Source of the DNA: Malus domestica
Taxonomy: Eukaryota > Streptophyta > Magnoliopsida > Rosales > Rosaceae
Length of the DNA: 64,000 nucleotides
Assembly: GCF_042453785.1 (NCBI RefSeq)
Contig: NC_091667.1
Span: 20,201,501 to 20,265,500, forward strand
Reading direction: 5' to 3'
In this document: positions 23,025 to 33,545 of the stretch, one piece after another
Numbering within the stretch: position 1 is the stretch's first letter
Layout of the letters: the number at the start of each line of letters is the position of its first letter
The notes under the pieces: generated by a model
What the model was told of the DNA's origin: nothing
What the model saw: only the letters and a program-made list of their open reading frames with translations
Database searches by the model: none
Program-made: the position numbers and the translations under genes

Positions 23025-25442
23025 TCAGACGTTCGGTTTTGGAGGATCTAATTCGTCAATCTTAAAGAAACATTCTTCCGCCCTCTTCAAAACAATATGC
23101 AAGGCAGCAACATTGCTGGGAACTTTATCTTTGTGCAGTCGCATCTTCTCGAAAGTCTGACCTCCATCAGCCAGTAATCTTGCCTTATTAGAAGCAACTT
23201 GCCCTGCATCTGAAAAATATACACATAATTAGAATTGGAAATTTGTCCTTGAGAAAACGAAACTCCATGCTACTTCGCTTTTTCTTATTTTGGGGGAATA
23301 AAACAGCACTGAAAACAAACAGCATTTAGGCATTCTCAATTCAAGGTGATATTGGAAAGCAAGAAGAAAGGTTCCGATGACAGATGCAAGAAATCCTACA
23401 CCACGTTCACAGAAAGCACCGATCTTCCGGGACAAGGCAATGTATCAACTTCTTGGACATGTTTGTTTTGAAACTTTAATCTAGCAGCACCAACAGTGAA
23501 AGGAGACAAAACCTAGTTGAAACAACAACCAATTTGCTTCCATATCATTTTCCACCCACTGTAATCTTTGACTCAACATTGCTACCATCTCTAAAAAAAG
23601 TTCACTGCGACCTGTGTCAACATGTGATCACTTTTTCTATCAACATAGCCGTGTATTCAACTACATAACCAGAGACATCATCTACATTTTAGTGCTTCAT
23701 TGGCAAATTACTAATCTATTTACAAGTTCCGGCCTTCTCATTATTGCTCTAACTTGTTCAATTTGCAAAAGCTGATCTAAGAGTCTTTCTTTTAATACTA
23801 ATAAACTATTTCTATCTGACCAATCTATGTAAGATAGATAAATGGTAAAATTGTTTACTCTATTCATTCTAACTCTAATCTATTATAGTCTTTTGTAATT
23901 TGTTCTGACTTTCTTCAATACTATCTATTCTATTTTCTAACTGATTTATTTGATTCTCAACTCTTTTTAATAAATCTCTCGTATGAGCTTCTATCTCTTT
24001 AGGTTTGTCTTGTAAAATCAGACGCATATTATTATCCAATTCTGGAGTATTGGATAGAAGAGCAATACGAAGACGAAATATTAGAAGAATAAAGGTACAA
24101 GTTCTTTAGCTTGTTCCGCAAAAAGCTCAAGAATGGAAGTACGTCCCCCAACTCAACACCCTTGAAGAAACATTCAGCAAAAGCTGCCGAATACAAAGTT
24201 GGTAATGGCTGCGCCCACTTCTGGTAAACTCCACTTCTCTCTCTCAATCTCTATTCTGCTTACTTTTTCTTACTTTTCTGATGAAGTCTTTCTGTGCTAA
24301 TTGGTGAATTCAAAATTAATTTCTGTTAATTCTACTTCAGCTTCTATAATCTCTTCTAGCTGCCTATATTCTACAACATTTAATTCTGGCAAGTATAATT
24401 CTGTGTTTTCTAAATCCGTGTGTTCTGGGTGTTGAGTAATGCTGTATCAAATGAAAGAGTTCCTTCCATTTGAATACCATAGACTTTTGGAACTAAGTCT
24501 ATATAAAAACGGAGAATGGTTTAGTGAAAGTAAACTATATAGTCACTATCAAGAACAAATTATACGAGTAGTAGACACGCCACCAATCTTGCCCTCAATA
24601 ACATGTACCCATCAGTATTTATATGCAACATAGATAGCAACATTCAATACTCCATTCGTCACTGAGAACAACACAAGAGAGAGGAATTTTATCCCTCAAC
24701 TAAGCATTTCCACAACCGAGACACACAACATCAATATCAGCAATGTCTGGTGTGTGAGCGCCGATATGCTAGTATGATCACTACCATAAAAAAGATGGAT
24801 TGCCTCAAACACTACGTCAGTTCAATTACTCCAATCCATATAATTATTGTCCCAGAAACACAGCAATCCATCCAAATCTCTTTGCAGCCACTAAAATTGG
24901 GAATTAACTTAAAACTCCCAAAGGGGCTCTTTCCACTACCAAGCTTCTATTTTTTGTGCAAACCAAAATAATATGAAAATAAATACACTACAAATTATAA
25001 TTTGTCGTTTTAAAAAACAAAAACAAAAAAAAGACCCAATTTTGATTCTGAAATTTCTTAGAACCCCAAATAAATCATCTCTAAAAAGACCCAACTTTTC
25101 ATTTCTATTCAAACCTAGAATTTTCTCAGCTACCAAACAAACCTTAGAAAGTTGCAAACGATATCAATCTGAGAACACGGCAATCATTATAAAATAATTC
25201 AGTAAAATATGCAAAACCCAGCAACCACTTAAAAGAAACGTACCTAAACTCGAAGCTCCGGACGTCCCAGGACCCGACCTATCCGAAAAAGCGGGCCGGT
25301 GAGCAGCGAGAATGGAGGCGAAGGTATTCTTGAGCTGGTCTGGTAAAGTGGCTCTGTACTCGAGAATCTTCTTCGCCATTTCCTGCACTTGGCGCTCCAG
25401 CTCCTCATCTTCCAGATCGGATCCGCTTAAATTCAGCGCCAT
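23025..25442 (-). CDS. Conserved-looking plant protein of unknown function, 127 aa, two exons
   Basis: Exon 1 is 25,442-25,244 (ATG in a good context, donor TTAG|GTACGT). Exon 2 is 23,209-23,025 (acceptor TTTTTCAG, stop TGA). The joined frame is open for 127 codons across a 2.03-kb intron. The protein starts with an acidic helix (GSDLEDEELERQVQEMAKKI). A proline-containing amphipathic segment (LPDQLKNTFASILAAHRP), a Ser/Gly-rich linker at the splice junction and a second charged helix (NKARLLADGGQTFEKMRLHK) follow. It ends in KIDELDPPKPNV. There is no signal peptide or membrane segment. Helical, small and soluble, it could be a subunit of a larger complex. I do not recognise the family. Confidence 0.75.
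23640..24760 (-). pseudogene. Possible endogenous caulimovirid fragment in the intron of the 127-aa gene
   Basis: The minus strand holds short open pieces: a Glu/Ile-rich stretch ending in a stop near 24,310, and a heptad-like coiled coil at about 24,030-23,850 continuing to about 23,710. A movement-protein end followed by a coiled-coil segment is what integrated plant pararetroviruses of rosids look like. No reverse transcriptase is visible here and several stops interrupt the pieces. Identification is weak and rests on general composition. Confidence 0.25.
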
Positions 25443-25649
25443 TCCTCCAAATGCACTAATGCAGAGGGGTGAGTGAGAGTGAGAGCGTGAAATCAGGTTG
25501 AGGTTTCGTTTTGGAGGGTAATTTTGTATTATCCCAAGGTCAGGGCTTTTTCAAAATTTGAAATTCTTCTTTCCGTATGCCTACTCTTTTTGCCATCGGG
25601 TTTTTTCAATTCCGTCGATAAGGAATAAGGAGAGATTTTAAAAAATGTA

Positions 25650-26360
25650 CTCTGGTAGTACGTTATATGTTATTATATAAGTATAGAGAAATTATTTTTT
25701 GATTTAAATATTAAAATTGTTTTTGTGTTATAGTCATATGGCTAATTTTGTTTCCATGTTTTCAATTTGACTAATTTAGTCATCGTGTTTGTTTCTGTTA
25801 GCCAATTAAAGACATTTCATTCAATCTCTTTTAAAAAATGGAGTTTTAACGAAAAGCTCGTGGTACTGTTCACTTTAACTAAAAACCACATTTTTACACT
25901 AAAAAGTCAAACATGGTACTATTCACTTTATCCTTTATTTTGTCCTTATCGTTAAAACTCAAAGTTTTCAAGCTATTTTTCATTAGTTTTCCTTTTAAAG
26001 AATTCATATGAGAAATAATTACCTTTTTTCCTTACAGAAAAATGCAAATCAATGAGAGATAACATATATAAGAAATCAAACTTCCAATCTGAAAAATGAT
26101 TAAGATTGTGACATAGAAAAGGGATAGGGTAATGTTAGGGAGGAGATCGAAGAGTTGAGAATTTATTTTTACAAAAATTAGATGGAAATGTCTTTAATTG
26201 GCTAACAAAGATAAACACAATTATCAAATTGGCAAAATTGAAAACACATAGACTAAATCGGCCTAATGACTAAAACACATGGACCATTTTAACATTTAAG
26301 CCATTATTTTTTAGGTATCTCTCTACTTTATATAATAACATATGACGTATGTATTCATGT
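25650..26360. mobile_element. Foldback / long-TIR MITE
   Basis: The arm 25,650-25,825 reappears as its reverse complement at 26,165-26,355. Both contain ATGTTATTATATAA, TTAGTCAT and TTAGCCAATTAAAGACATTTC in matching order. A loop of about 350 bp has no ORF. The transcript would form a long hairpin. Confidence 0.65.
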
Positions 26361-27117
26361 TAGACATTGAAAAATCTCTCATTGGAAAGTCAAACAATAT
26401 TTTTTCAGTTCTATTTTTAAAGGCTTATTAATTGATTTGCCTCCTCGAATGCTATTTAGTCTTACTTTACTGCCGGAAACTGATTTTGTCTATTTTTGCC
26501 CCATAAAACTATAATTTTTGTCTTATATAGTCTCAGTTCACTTTATTTTCGTTTATTCCGTCAAATAAAAACTAACTTAAAAGGTAGTATAGACATTTTA
26601 TTTTTGACACATCTCTTTACCACCAAATTGTTTGCTTAAACAATCTCAAATTCATTTTTGATATCTCTAATTTGAACCCCCGTTTATCTATCTTGCGGAT
26701 TGATGCAAAACTGTAGTTGCAGCCATTGAATTCATTGACTGGCTTGAATTAGATTTTGAAACAAAACCCTTTATTTGTTTTTACCAACGGATGTAGTTAC
26801 AGCTCCACACCAATCAGCAAGAGAGACAAGCAGGGGCTTACATCAGAATTATTGAAAATGGAATTCAGATTGTTTTAACAGGCAAGTTGGAGGTAAAGAC
26901 CTGTATTAAAAATAAAATGTCCACCCTACCCTTTAATTTAATGTTTGATGAAAATGGGGTGAAATAAGATGAAAATGTCCATTTCATGGAGCAAAGTGAG
27001 ACAAAACCAGTTTTAAAGGGTAAAGTGAGACTAAATGGCAGTTTTAGGAGGTAAATCAATTGATAAGCCTTTTTAAAATAGTTATTTAGCATTCCAAAAA
27101 TACAACCATTAATTTAC
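26361..27117. other. AT-rich intergenic sequence, no gene
   Basis: No convincing ORF. Its left edge adjoins the foldback element and its right edge adjoins a small MITE. Scattered phrases about T-rich runs only. Confidence 0.4.
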
Positions 27118-27271
27118 GGTAGTGTTATCTACACACCTATTTTTACTTCTCATAGATGCCTCTTAATTTTCAAATGTCGGATCAAATGAATTAAAGAAGA
27201 TCGATGTCAAAAAAAATTAACAAGTGTGCGTGGGAAATAAAAATGGGTATGTGATTAACATTATCCCTAAT
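27118..27271. mobile_element. Short MITE (about 150 bp)
   Basis: Inverted ends GTAGTGTTATCTACACACC and (reverse of the right end) ATAATGTTAATCACATACCC. Relatives lie at 31,765-31,912 and 32,510-32,656 with the core GTAGTGCTATCAACACA...TGTGTGAATAGCACTA. Confidence 0.5.
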
Positions 27272-27772
27272 TTACACTAAGGGGTAAAATATTTGGGCAA
27301 AGTTATAGTGAACATGTCATGATAATTTGGTATCAAACTTATCATCTATGAGAATCAAACCCTTTTTTTTTTTTTTGGTAAAACCTCAAAGTCAATCCCA
27401 CTCCAGCATTGTTATCATGGGAAGTGACAATGAGGTAGCTTTATTAAAAAAGAAGAAATTAAAATCAATTAAGGATGACACAAAGCCTAACCCTGACCAT
27501 AAATAACAGCCATAATAAACAAATCCTCAGACAAACAATACAAGATATAACAAGGCCAACAAAAGATAAGCTATCTAAAGTGGTAGTGCGGAAGCTCTGA
27601 ATCACAATGATGATACGACAATATGAAATTAGGAGGAGAATCCCACCAAACAAGACTAGTATAATAGGAACTGTGATTTGCAAGGGCATCAAAGACTTGA
27701 TTACCTTCCTTATAAATGTGAGAATACTGAAAATGTTGGAAAAATTAATATTAATATTAATATTAATATTAA

Positions 27773-27810
<38 letters not shown>

Positions 27811-28076
27811 TAAATTTATTAATTGAATAGAAATTACATGTGATGCTTTTTGGTGGAAATATATGTATGTCCTAACGAAGAGTTGCGACTTTTGACTCTT
27901 CATGAATGGTCGCATGCATTCCAAAAATGTATCTCAAATTCTATAAATAGGGAAACCTTCTATAATCATAAAAAAAAATTCATTATTTTTTATAATCATA
28001 CATAGAGTGCATTATATATTAGAGTCTCATTGAGTGCATATGAGAAAATTTTCAATGCAATAGTGGTATTCCTCTT
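27272..28076. other. Intergenic with (ATT)n microsatellite
   Basis: 27,745-27,810 is a compound microsatellite, (TAATAT)n grading into (TAT)n. The rest carries no supported gene. Confidence 0.6.
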
Positions 28077-28793
28077 TAGGGGTGGGTTTGGTTCCGTTCG
28101 GTTTTTTACAGAAACCAGAAATCAAACCAAAATTACTGTTCGGTTCGGTTTCCTTTCGGTTTTTTACGATTCGGTTTCAGTTTAGTTCGGTTTTTCTTCC
28201 TTTTTTTTTCTTCTGCAACTTTTTTAAGTTGAATTTCAACTAGAATAAATTAGTTTGTTTCTAGATACATGGATTGCATAACAAAATCAATAAATTGACC
28301 TTATCGTTAAGCAAACAAATTTTCAAATTCAATCATCGAAAAAGTACAAACTCTAGGTTTCATCCAAGTTTTAGAATACTAATTTTCATATCACAAAAAT
28401 CTTTCATAAAGAAGTGTATCTCTATCTAATCAACCAAAACAAAAGTCCCAAACATTTAATTTTCCACAAATCTAAGCATGCATGCATAATTTTCTATAAG
28501 CAAGACCTAAAAGCATATGAAAATTTGAGAAATCTAAATTCAAATTCCACATAAATCTCTGAATAAATTTGCAAGGCACCGCTTGGTAGACTCAGCTATA
28601 GCAGCAGCGTCAGGATTTATAGACGGAGTTAATCTACTGGAGATCAAGCAGGAAGCGTAGAAATAGAGCTCTAGAATTTCGAGGAGGATTGTCACATCTT
28701 GCCCCGAGCTCCCTCCACATCTTGGACTCGACTCTGCCATAGCACGATATTGTCCACTTTGGGCCCCGACCATGCCCTCATGGTTTTGTTTCT

Positions 28794-28879
28794 GGGAACT
28801 CACACGAGAACTTCTCAGTGTGTCACCCATCATGGGATTGCTCTCGCGCGAACTCGCTTAACTTCGGAGGTCTGATGGA
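28794..28879 (-). repeat. 5S rRNA-like segment in left Cassandra LTR
   Basis: The minus strand contains CATCAGA-CTCCGAAGTTAAGCG and then a ...GGGTGAC...AGTTCTCGTGTGAGTTCCC segment, matching the order of the middle and 3' portions of plant 5S rRNA (AGAACTCCGAAGTTAAGCG; GGATGGGTGACC). This 5S-like domain defines Cassandra. It overlaps the Pol III internal control region. Confidence 0.75.
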
Positions 28880-29158
28880 ACCCGAAGCTAGTGACCTCCC
28901 AAAAGGCCTTGTGCTAGGTAGAGATAGAAATATATATATAAGGCTTATAGGATCTATTCCCCTGAGTGATGTGGGATGTCACAATTCACCCTCCTTAGGG
29001 GCCCGACGTCCTCGTCGGCATACTTTCGCCCAGGGATTGGCTCTGATACCAAATTGTTACATCCCGGCCCGGGCCCCCACCACATCCTGGGCTCGACTCC
29101 GCCATAGCACGATATTGTCCGCTTTGAGCCCCGACCACACCCTCACGATTTTGTTTCT

Positions 29159-29240
29159 GGGAACTCACACGAGAACTTCCAAGTGGGTCACCCAACATGG
29201 TATTGCTCTTGCGCGAACTCGCTTAACTTTGGAGTTCTGA
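29159..29240 (-). repeat. 5S rRNA-like segment in right Cassandra LTR
   Basis: Same segment in the 5' LTR (minus strand): CAGAACTCCAAAGTTAAGCG followed by GTTGGGTGACCCACTTGGAA. It is slightly diverged from the left copy. Confidence 0.75.
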
Positions 29241-29882
29241 TGGAACCCGAAGCCAGTGAGCTCCCAAAAAGCCTCGTACTAGGTAGAGATGAGAATATAC
29301 ATATAAGGCTTACATGATCCACTCTCCTGAACGATGTGGAATGTCACAATGGAGTCAGTGGGTGAGATTCGAAATTGGGGTGAGGAGAAAGAAGATGTGG
29401 GGTCTATGGTGAAAGAAAAGGAAGGAAAAAAACAAGAAAGAAGAAAGAGAGAAGAAGATGCGGTTGAGGTCTGGGGAGAAAGAAAAGAAGAAGAAACATG
29501 GACAAAAAAGAAAGAAATAAAGATGGAGAGGAGGAGAAGGGAAGGCATGCGGCTCTCTGAGCAAAAACAAAAGAGACTGTGCTAGGGTTTATAGTTGGGC
29601 TTATGAATTGGGGTGGGAATTAAAAAAATAATATTATATATATATATATATATATATAATAATTCGTTTTGGTTAATCAAACCATAGGATTTCGATTCAA
29701 TTCAGTTTTTTTCAATTCTGTTTAGATTTTTTTTTTTTTCAATTCAGTGTTCGGTCCGGCTTTTTTCGGTTTTTAGAACCCACCCCTATTCCTATTCACC
29801 TGTAAGTGAGATGTCTTAGATTTAATTCTTGCCAAAGGCGAATTTGAACCACATTATTGCTAGCCCATTCTGAGTCTTAGCC

Positions 29883-31325
29883 ATGGAAGAAAATGCCGAT
29901 AATATCGGCGAAATATCGCCGATATTATCGGTTTTTCAGGTGATGGATATTCTAAGTGGTATCTGAATGGTTTTCGGCCAAATATCGGCGAAATTTTTTT
30001 GAGTTTGGTGCAATCGGACTCCGAGGCGACGTCGGAGAAGAACGCCGGAGACGGTGTGCCTATTCCCGGGCCGATTTCGTCCCAAAAACCTTGCAAAAAC
30101 ACGAATTTTAACATCAATTTCACATATAAACTTCAGATTTCACGCATGCATAAACGATTCAACATATGTGAAGTCGGTTTAGGGTTTAGGGTTTCAATGG
30201 AATCTCACCTGACGAAGACGAAGACGAACCAGATGACTGAACGTGATCCTTGCTCAGCGGCGCACCGCCAGAGACGACTGAGCCAACTCCGACTTCGCCA
30301 GAGCCACGATCAACGGCGAAGGGAGAAGAGAGATCGAGAGATCGGAGATCTCTCTTTGTATGTGGGTGTTTGGGAGAAGAGAGATCGGAGAATGGAGAAG
30401 AGAGATCTCCGATCTGTGTGTGTGTGTTTGGGAGAAGAGAGATCTCCGATCTCTGTAGATGGAGGGTGTGTGCATGTGTGTGTGTGTGGAATGAGGGAGA
30501 AGTGTGTGTGTGTTATCCGAGAGAAAGAAAAAAATACATTGAGGGTGTGTGTGTGTGTGTGTGTTTGTGGCACACGGTTTGACACATGGTTTTGTATAAA
30601 ACCATGGTTTTGTGTGTGTGTGTGTTCACGTGTATGGTTATGTGTGTGTGTGTGTGTGTGTATGGTTATGTGTGTATGTGTGTTATCCGAGAGAGTTTTG
30701 GCACATGGTTTTGTATAAAACCATGGTTTTGTGTGTGTGTGTGTGTGTGTATGGTTATGTGTGTGTGTGTTATCCGAGAGAAAAAGAAAAAAACTTTGAG
30801 GATGTGTGTGTGTGGCACACGGTTTTGTATGAAAGAATTGGAAGTGACTTTGCTCAGAAGAACCAAATATTCTGTCAGAGAAGAACCAAAAAATCTGCTT
30901 ACTTTATCTTCTTCTCCACGTTAAGACCAAATTCTGTCAGAGAAGAACAAAAAATGCAATGTATAAAGTGTAAAATATTGTACTAATTCATTATATATAA
31001 ATGATTATGGTGTGTTTAGACTTCTTTCATTAATTACTACATATTTTCTACACTCACAATGTTTGTCAGCTCGCTATATAATCAACTTGATAATGTTAAA
31101 TCCATCATGCAATGCATTTCCTTCCAATTTTTTGTGATAAACTAATAGATAATTGACTAAATAAACATCCTGCAAAGTTTCAATAAAAATTTCCAAGTTT
31201 TTCTTACAATTTCCGTGGTTTCCATGTAATTTTTATCGATATCGATATTATTCCGATATTTCCATCGATATTTCCGTGTTTTCGGACTACCGATATTTCC
31301 GATATTACCGATATTTTCTTCCTTG
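29883..31325. mobile_element. TIR element with CCGATATT-rich ends, copy 1
   Basis: The left end GGAAGAAAATGCCGATAATATCGG and the right end read in reverse, GGAAGAAAATATCGGTAATATCGG, form an inverted repeat. Subterminal CGATATTTCC repeats occur at both sides. A second copy lies at 50,290-51,426, nearly identical in the last 370 bp. No transposase. The arrangement suggests a Mutator-like derivative, not proven. Confidence 0.55.
30320..30835 (+). repeat. (TG)n-rich minisatellite
   Basis: GAGAAGAGAGATC(T) blocks (30,320-30,450) give way to long (TG)n tracts organised in units of about 110-130 bp. Each unit carries TTATCCGAGAG and ACATGGTTTTGTATAAAACCATGG. The last motif is itself a palindrome. 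All ORFs through it are repeat artefacts. Confidence 0.85.
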
Positions 31326-31384
31326 CTCTTAACTAACTGAGTATATTTAGGGGAGGAAATCGAACTGGGTGCATAGGTAAGTAC

Positions 31385-31560
31385 TCTTAGCTAACTGAGT
31401 CACTTGAAAGTGAGAGGTCCTAAGTTCGATTCTCGTCAAAGACAAGTTTGAACCATATTATTACTAGCTCATTGTGAAGCTAAGCTCACCCCTCCCTCTT
31501 AGTGTAAATAATATCGTTTGTTAAAATTTAAAAAAAAAAAAAAACACTAACCGATTCACA
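31385..31560 (+). repeat. SINE-like repeat
   Basis: TAGCTAACTGAGT (A-box-like) and AGTTCGATTCT (B-box-like) spaced about 45 bp apart resemble a tRNA-type Pol III promoter. The copy ends in an AATATCGTTTGTTAAAA...A-rich tail at 31,527-31,545. Same family as 29,800-29,882 and 21,140-21,305. Confidence 0.5.
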
Positions 31561-31615
31561 AATCTCTGTCCACCGTTTCTTATGTTGTAAAATGTGCCAT
31601 TTTATATAAATAAAT

Positions 31616-32899
31616 GAATCAAGCAAATGTGTACATAAATCATTGTTATGTCATTTGCCATTATGGGCCCGTTTGAGTCTTTTATATATACATATTTTTT
31701 TTTTATGAAGCGCACTACTGGTCCATCCAAAAGCAGTCTTGAACTTTTTTTTTTTTTTTTTTTTGAGGTAGTGCTATCAACACATCCATTTTTATTTCTC
31801 ACATAATCTTCTCAAATTTTGATCGTCAAATCGAATAATTCGAACAAGTTCATGACAAAAAATTAACAAGGAAGTGAAGGAGGTAAAAATAAGTGTGTGA
31901 ATAGCACTATTTTTTTTTTTTAATTATTGGTAAGAAAAAGGCATTTCAAAGGAGGAATCTTTGTATTACGTGTTCAACCTTTGTATTATGCATTTCTTGT
32001 AGGGAAATGGCAGACTTTAACTTTTAATACTACCATCCTTAATTATCCTTCATTTTCAAGCTTTGACTTCATGTTCCAACGTACTCTAACACTTCCGATG
32101 CTTGTATTAATCTTCCCAGAATCAAATCTTTAAATTAGTGCATTATATATATGAATCAAGCAAATGTGTACATAAATCATTGTTATGTCATTTGCCATTT
32201 ATGGGCCCGTTTGAGTCTTTTTTTTTTTTTTTTTTTTTATGAAGCACTTGTGCTCATAAGCGTTTTATCTAGAAGTGCTTTTATAAGAAATGCATTGAAC
32301 TTTTTTATTAAAAATTTAAGTACATTCGAAAAAAGAAAAAAAAAACAATTGTGAAAACTTTATAAAGAAGCATAACAAAGTACTACTTGAGAAAATGCTT
32401 CAATGATTTAAAAACATTTAAGTTTTTCTGTCAAATACATTAATGTTTTTATTTATCAGATTGCACTACTAGTCCATCCAAAGGCAATCTTGAACATATA
32501 TTTTTTTTTAGAGGTAGTGCTATCAACACACTCATTTTTACTTCTCACATAATCTTCTCAAATTTCGGCCGTCAAATCGAATAATTTGAACAAGATCATG
32601 ACAAAAAATTAACAAGGAAGTGAAGAAGATAAAAATGAGTGTGTGAATAACACTATCTTTTTTTTAATTATTGGTAAGAAAAAGGCATTTCAAAGGAGGA
32701 GTCTTTGTATTACGTGTTCAAGCTTCGTATTATGCATTTCTTGTTGGGAAATGGCAGACTTTAACTTTTAATACTACCGTCCTTTATTATCCTTCATTTT
32801 CAAGCTTTGACTTCATGTTCCAACGTACTCTAACACTTCCGATGCTTGAATTAATCTTCCCAGAATCAAATCTTTAAATTAGTGCATTATATATATGGC
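31616..32899 (+). repeat. Tandem duplication upstream of the glycine-rich protein gene
   Basis: Unit 1 (31,616-32,152) and unit 2 (32,153-32,899) both run from GAATCAAGCAAATGTGTAC through a MITE and GGCATTTCAAAGGAGG to TTAGTGCATTATATATATGG or ATGA. Unit 2 is about 210 bp longer because of an insertion at 32,236-32,470. Each unit therefore ends in its own TATATATA box (about 32,140 and 32,888). Only the second is next to the gene. Confidence 0.8.
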
Positions 32900-32970
32900 C
32901 ATGCACCCTTCATGCAAGTCATAAAATCAACAAAAGGCAAAAGAAAAGTAAAAGCAGTTTGTACTAGAAA

Positions 32971-33196
32971 ATGGGAGGCAGCAAGGGCTCTGGAGGGAAT
33001 CAAAATGCTGGGTCTGGGGGGGGGTAACAAATCCTCCGGTGGAGCAACTGGTGGCAGTGGCGGTGGCGGTGGCGGAGGAGCCAAAGCAGCGGGAGGGACG
33101 GGGGCTTCTATGAAAGCGCCAGGAAGAGATTATACGATCTCGAGAGACAGCTTTGAGAGTAACCCTGCTGCCTACTTCAAAGATCTGCGCAAATAA
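32971..33196 (+). CDS. Small glycine-rich protein, frame interrupted by a G9 run
   Basis: The ATG at 32,971 starts MGGSKGSGGNQNAGSGGG and meets TAA directly after nine G residues (33,016-33,024). With one G fewer the frame runs on through NKSSGG, Gly repeats and MKAPGRDYTISRDSFESN to a stop at 33,194-33,196, about 74 aa. Small plant glycine-rich proteins with an ISRxxFESNPxxYF tail have exactly this architecture, so the full gene is probably real. The G run is either a sequencing error or a true frameshift allele. TATA box at 32,888. Localisation and function are unknown. Confidence 0.6.
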
Positions 33197-33545
33197 AAAA
33201 ATCTACTATTTCTCACTAATGGCTGAGACATTAGGACTTATATATGATAAATAAGGAGCAGTAGTAATTAGTACTGTGCTTCTGTTGAACTGCTTATCCA
33301 TATGTATTCTCCCAACCTATCCTAATGCAGTTACTAGTTACATATTATGTTTAAGCTTTGTGTCTTTAATTAAGTATAGTTTACCATTGATGATACACAG
33401 CGGTTACTCTAAAGTCTAAACACATACCAATGAGTTCGATAGCTAGAAAAAGTTGAAATGATAACGGATAGACACAATTTCATTAGTTGCACTGAGTAGC
33501 AAATCCGAAAGGCATCAATTTCCCGGCAATGCCAGCCTTCACAGT
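33197..33545. other. Spacer with 3' UTRs, no gene
   Basis: Convergent gene ends (glycine-rich gene on plus, P450 pseudogene on minus). Nothing else seen. Confidence 0.5.

Larger units (their letters stand above)
28690..29348 (-). mobile_element. Cassandra-type TRIM retrotransposon
   Basis: Two direct LTRs of equal length (28,690-28,983 and 29,055-29,348; 294 bp each) flank only 71 bp. Read on the minus strand, the internal part begins with a primer-binding site (GGTATCAGAGCC, complementary to the 3' end of initiator tRNA-Met). It ends with a purine tract (AAGGAGGGTGAATTG) before the 3' LTR. LTRs begin TGTGACAT and end in TGTAACA/TGTGACA-type termini. It encodes no protein and depends on other elements to move. 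A clear 5-bp target duplication is not visible. Confidence 0.85.
28077..29788. mobile_element. hAT-like non-autonomous element (host of a nested Cassandra TRIM)
   Basis: Perfect 12-bp terminal inverted repeat: TAGGGGTGGGTT at 28,077-28,088 and its reverse complement ending at 29,788. The 8-bp flanks TTCCTCTT and TTCCTATT agree at 7 of 8 positions, as expected of an aged hAT target duplication. CGGTTTTT-rich subterminal repeats occur at both ends. No transposase ORF. Confidence 0.75.

Noticed and set aside
24439-24633. 64-aa plus-strand ORF in the intron of the 127-aa gene
   Set aside because: Protein-like composition, but isolated, without splice partners; it lies opposite the suspected pararetroviral pieces and could be a chance frame.
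29999-30718. Long plus-strand ORF of 239 codons
   Set aside because: Its second half is (TG)n repeat translating as Cys-Val runs, and the first half is transposon sequence with no domain.
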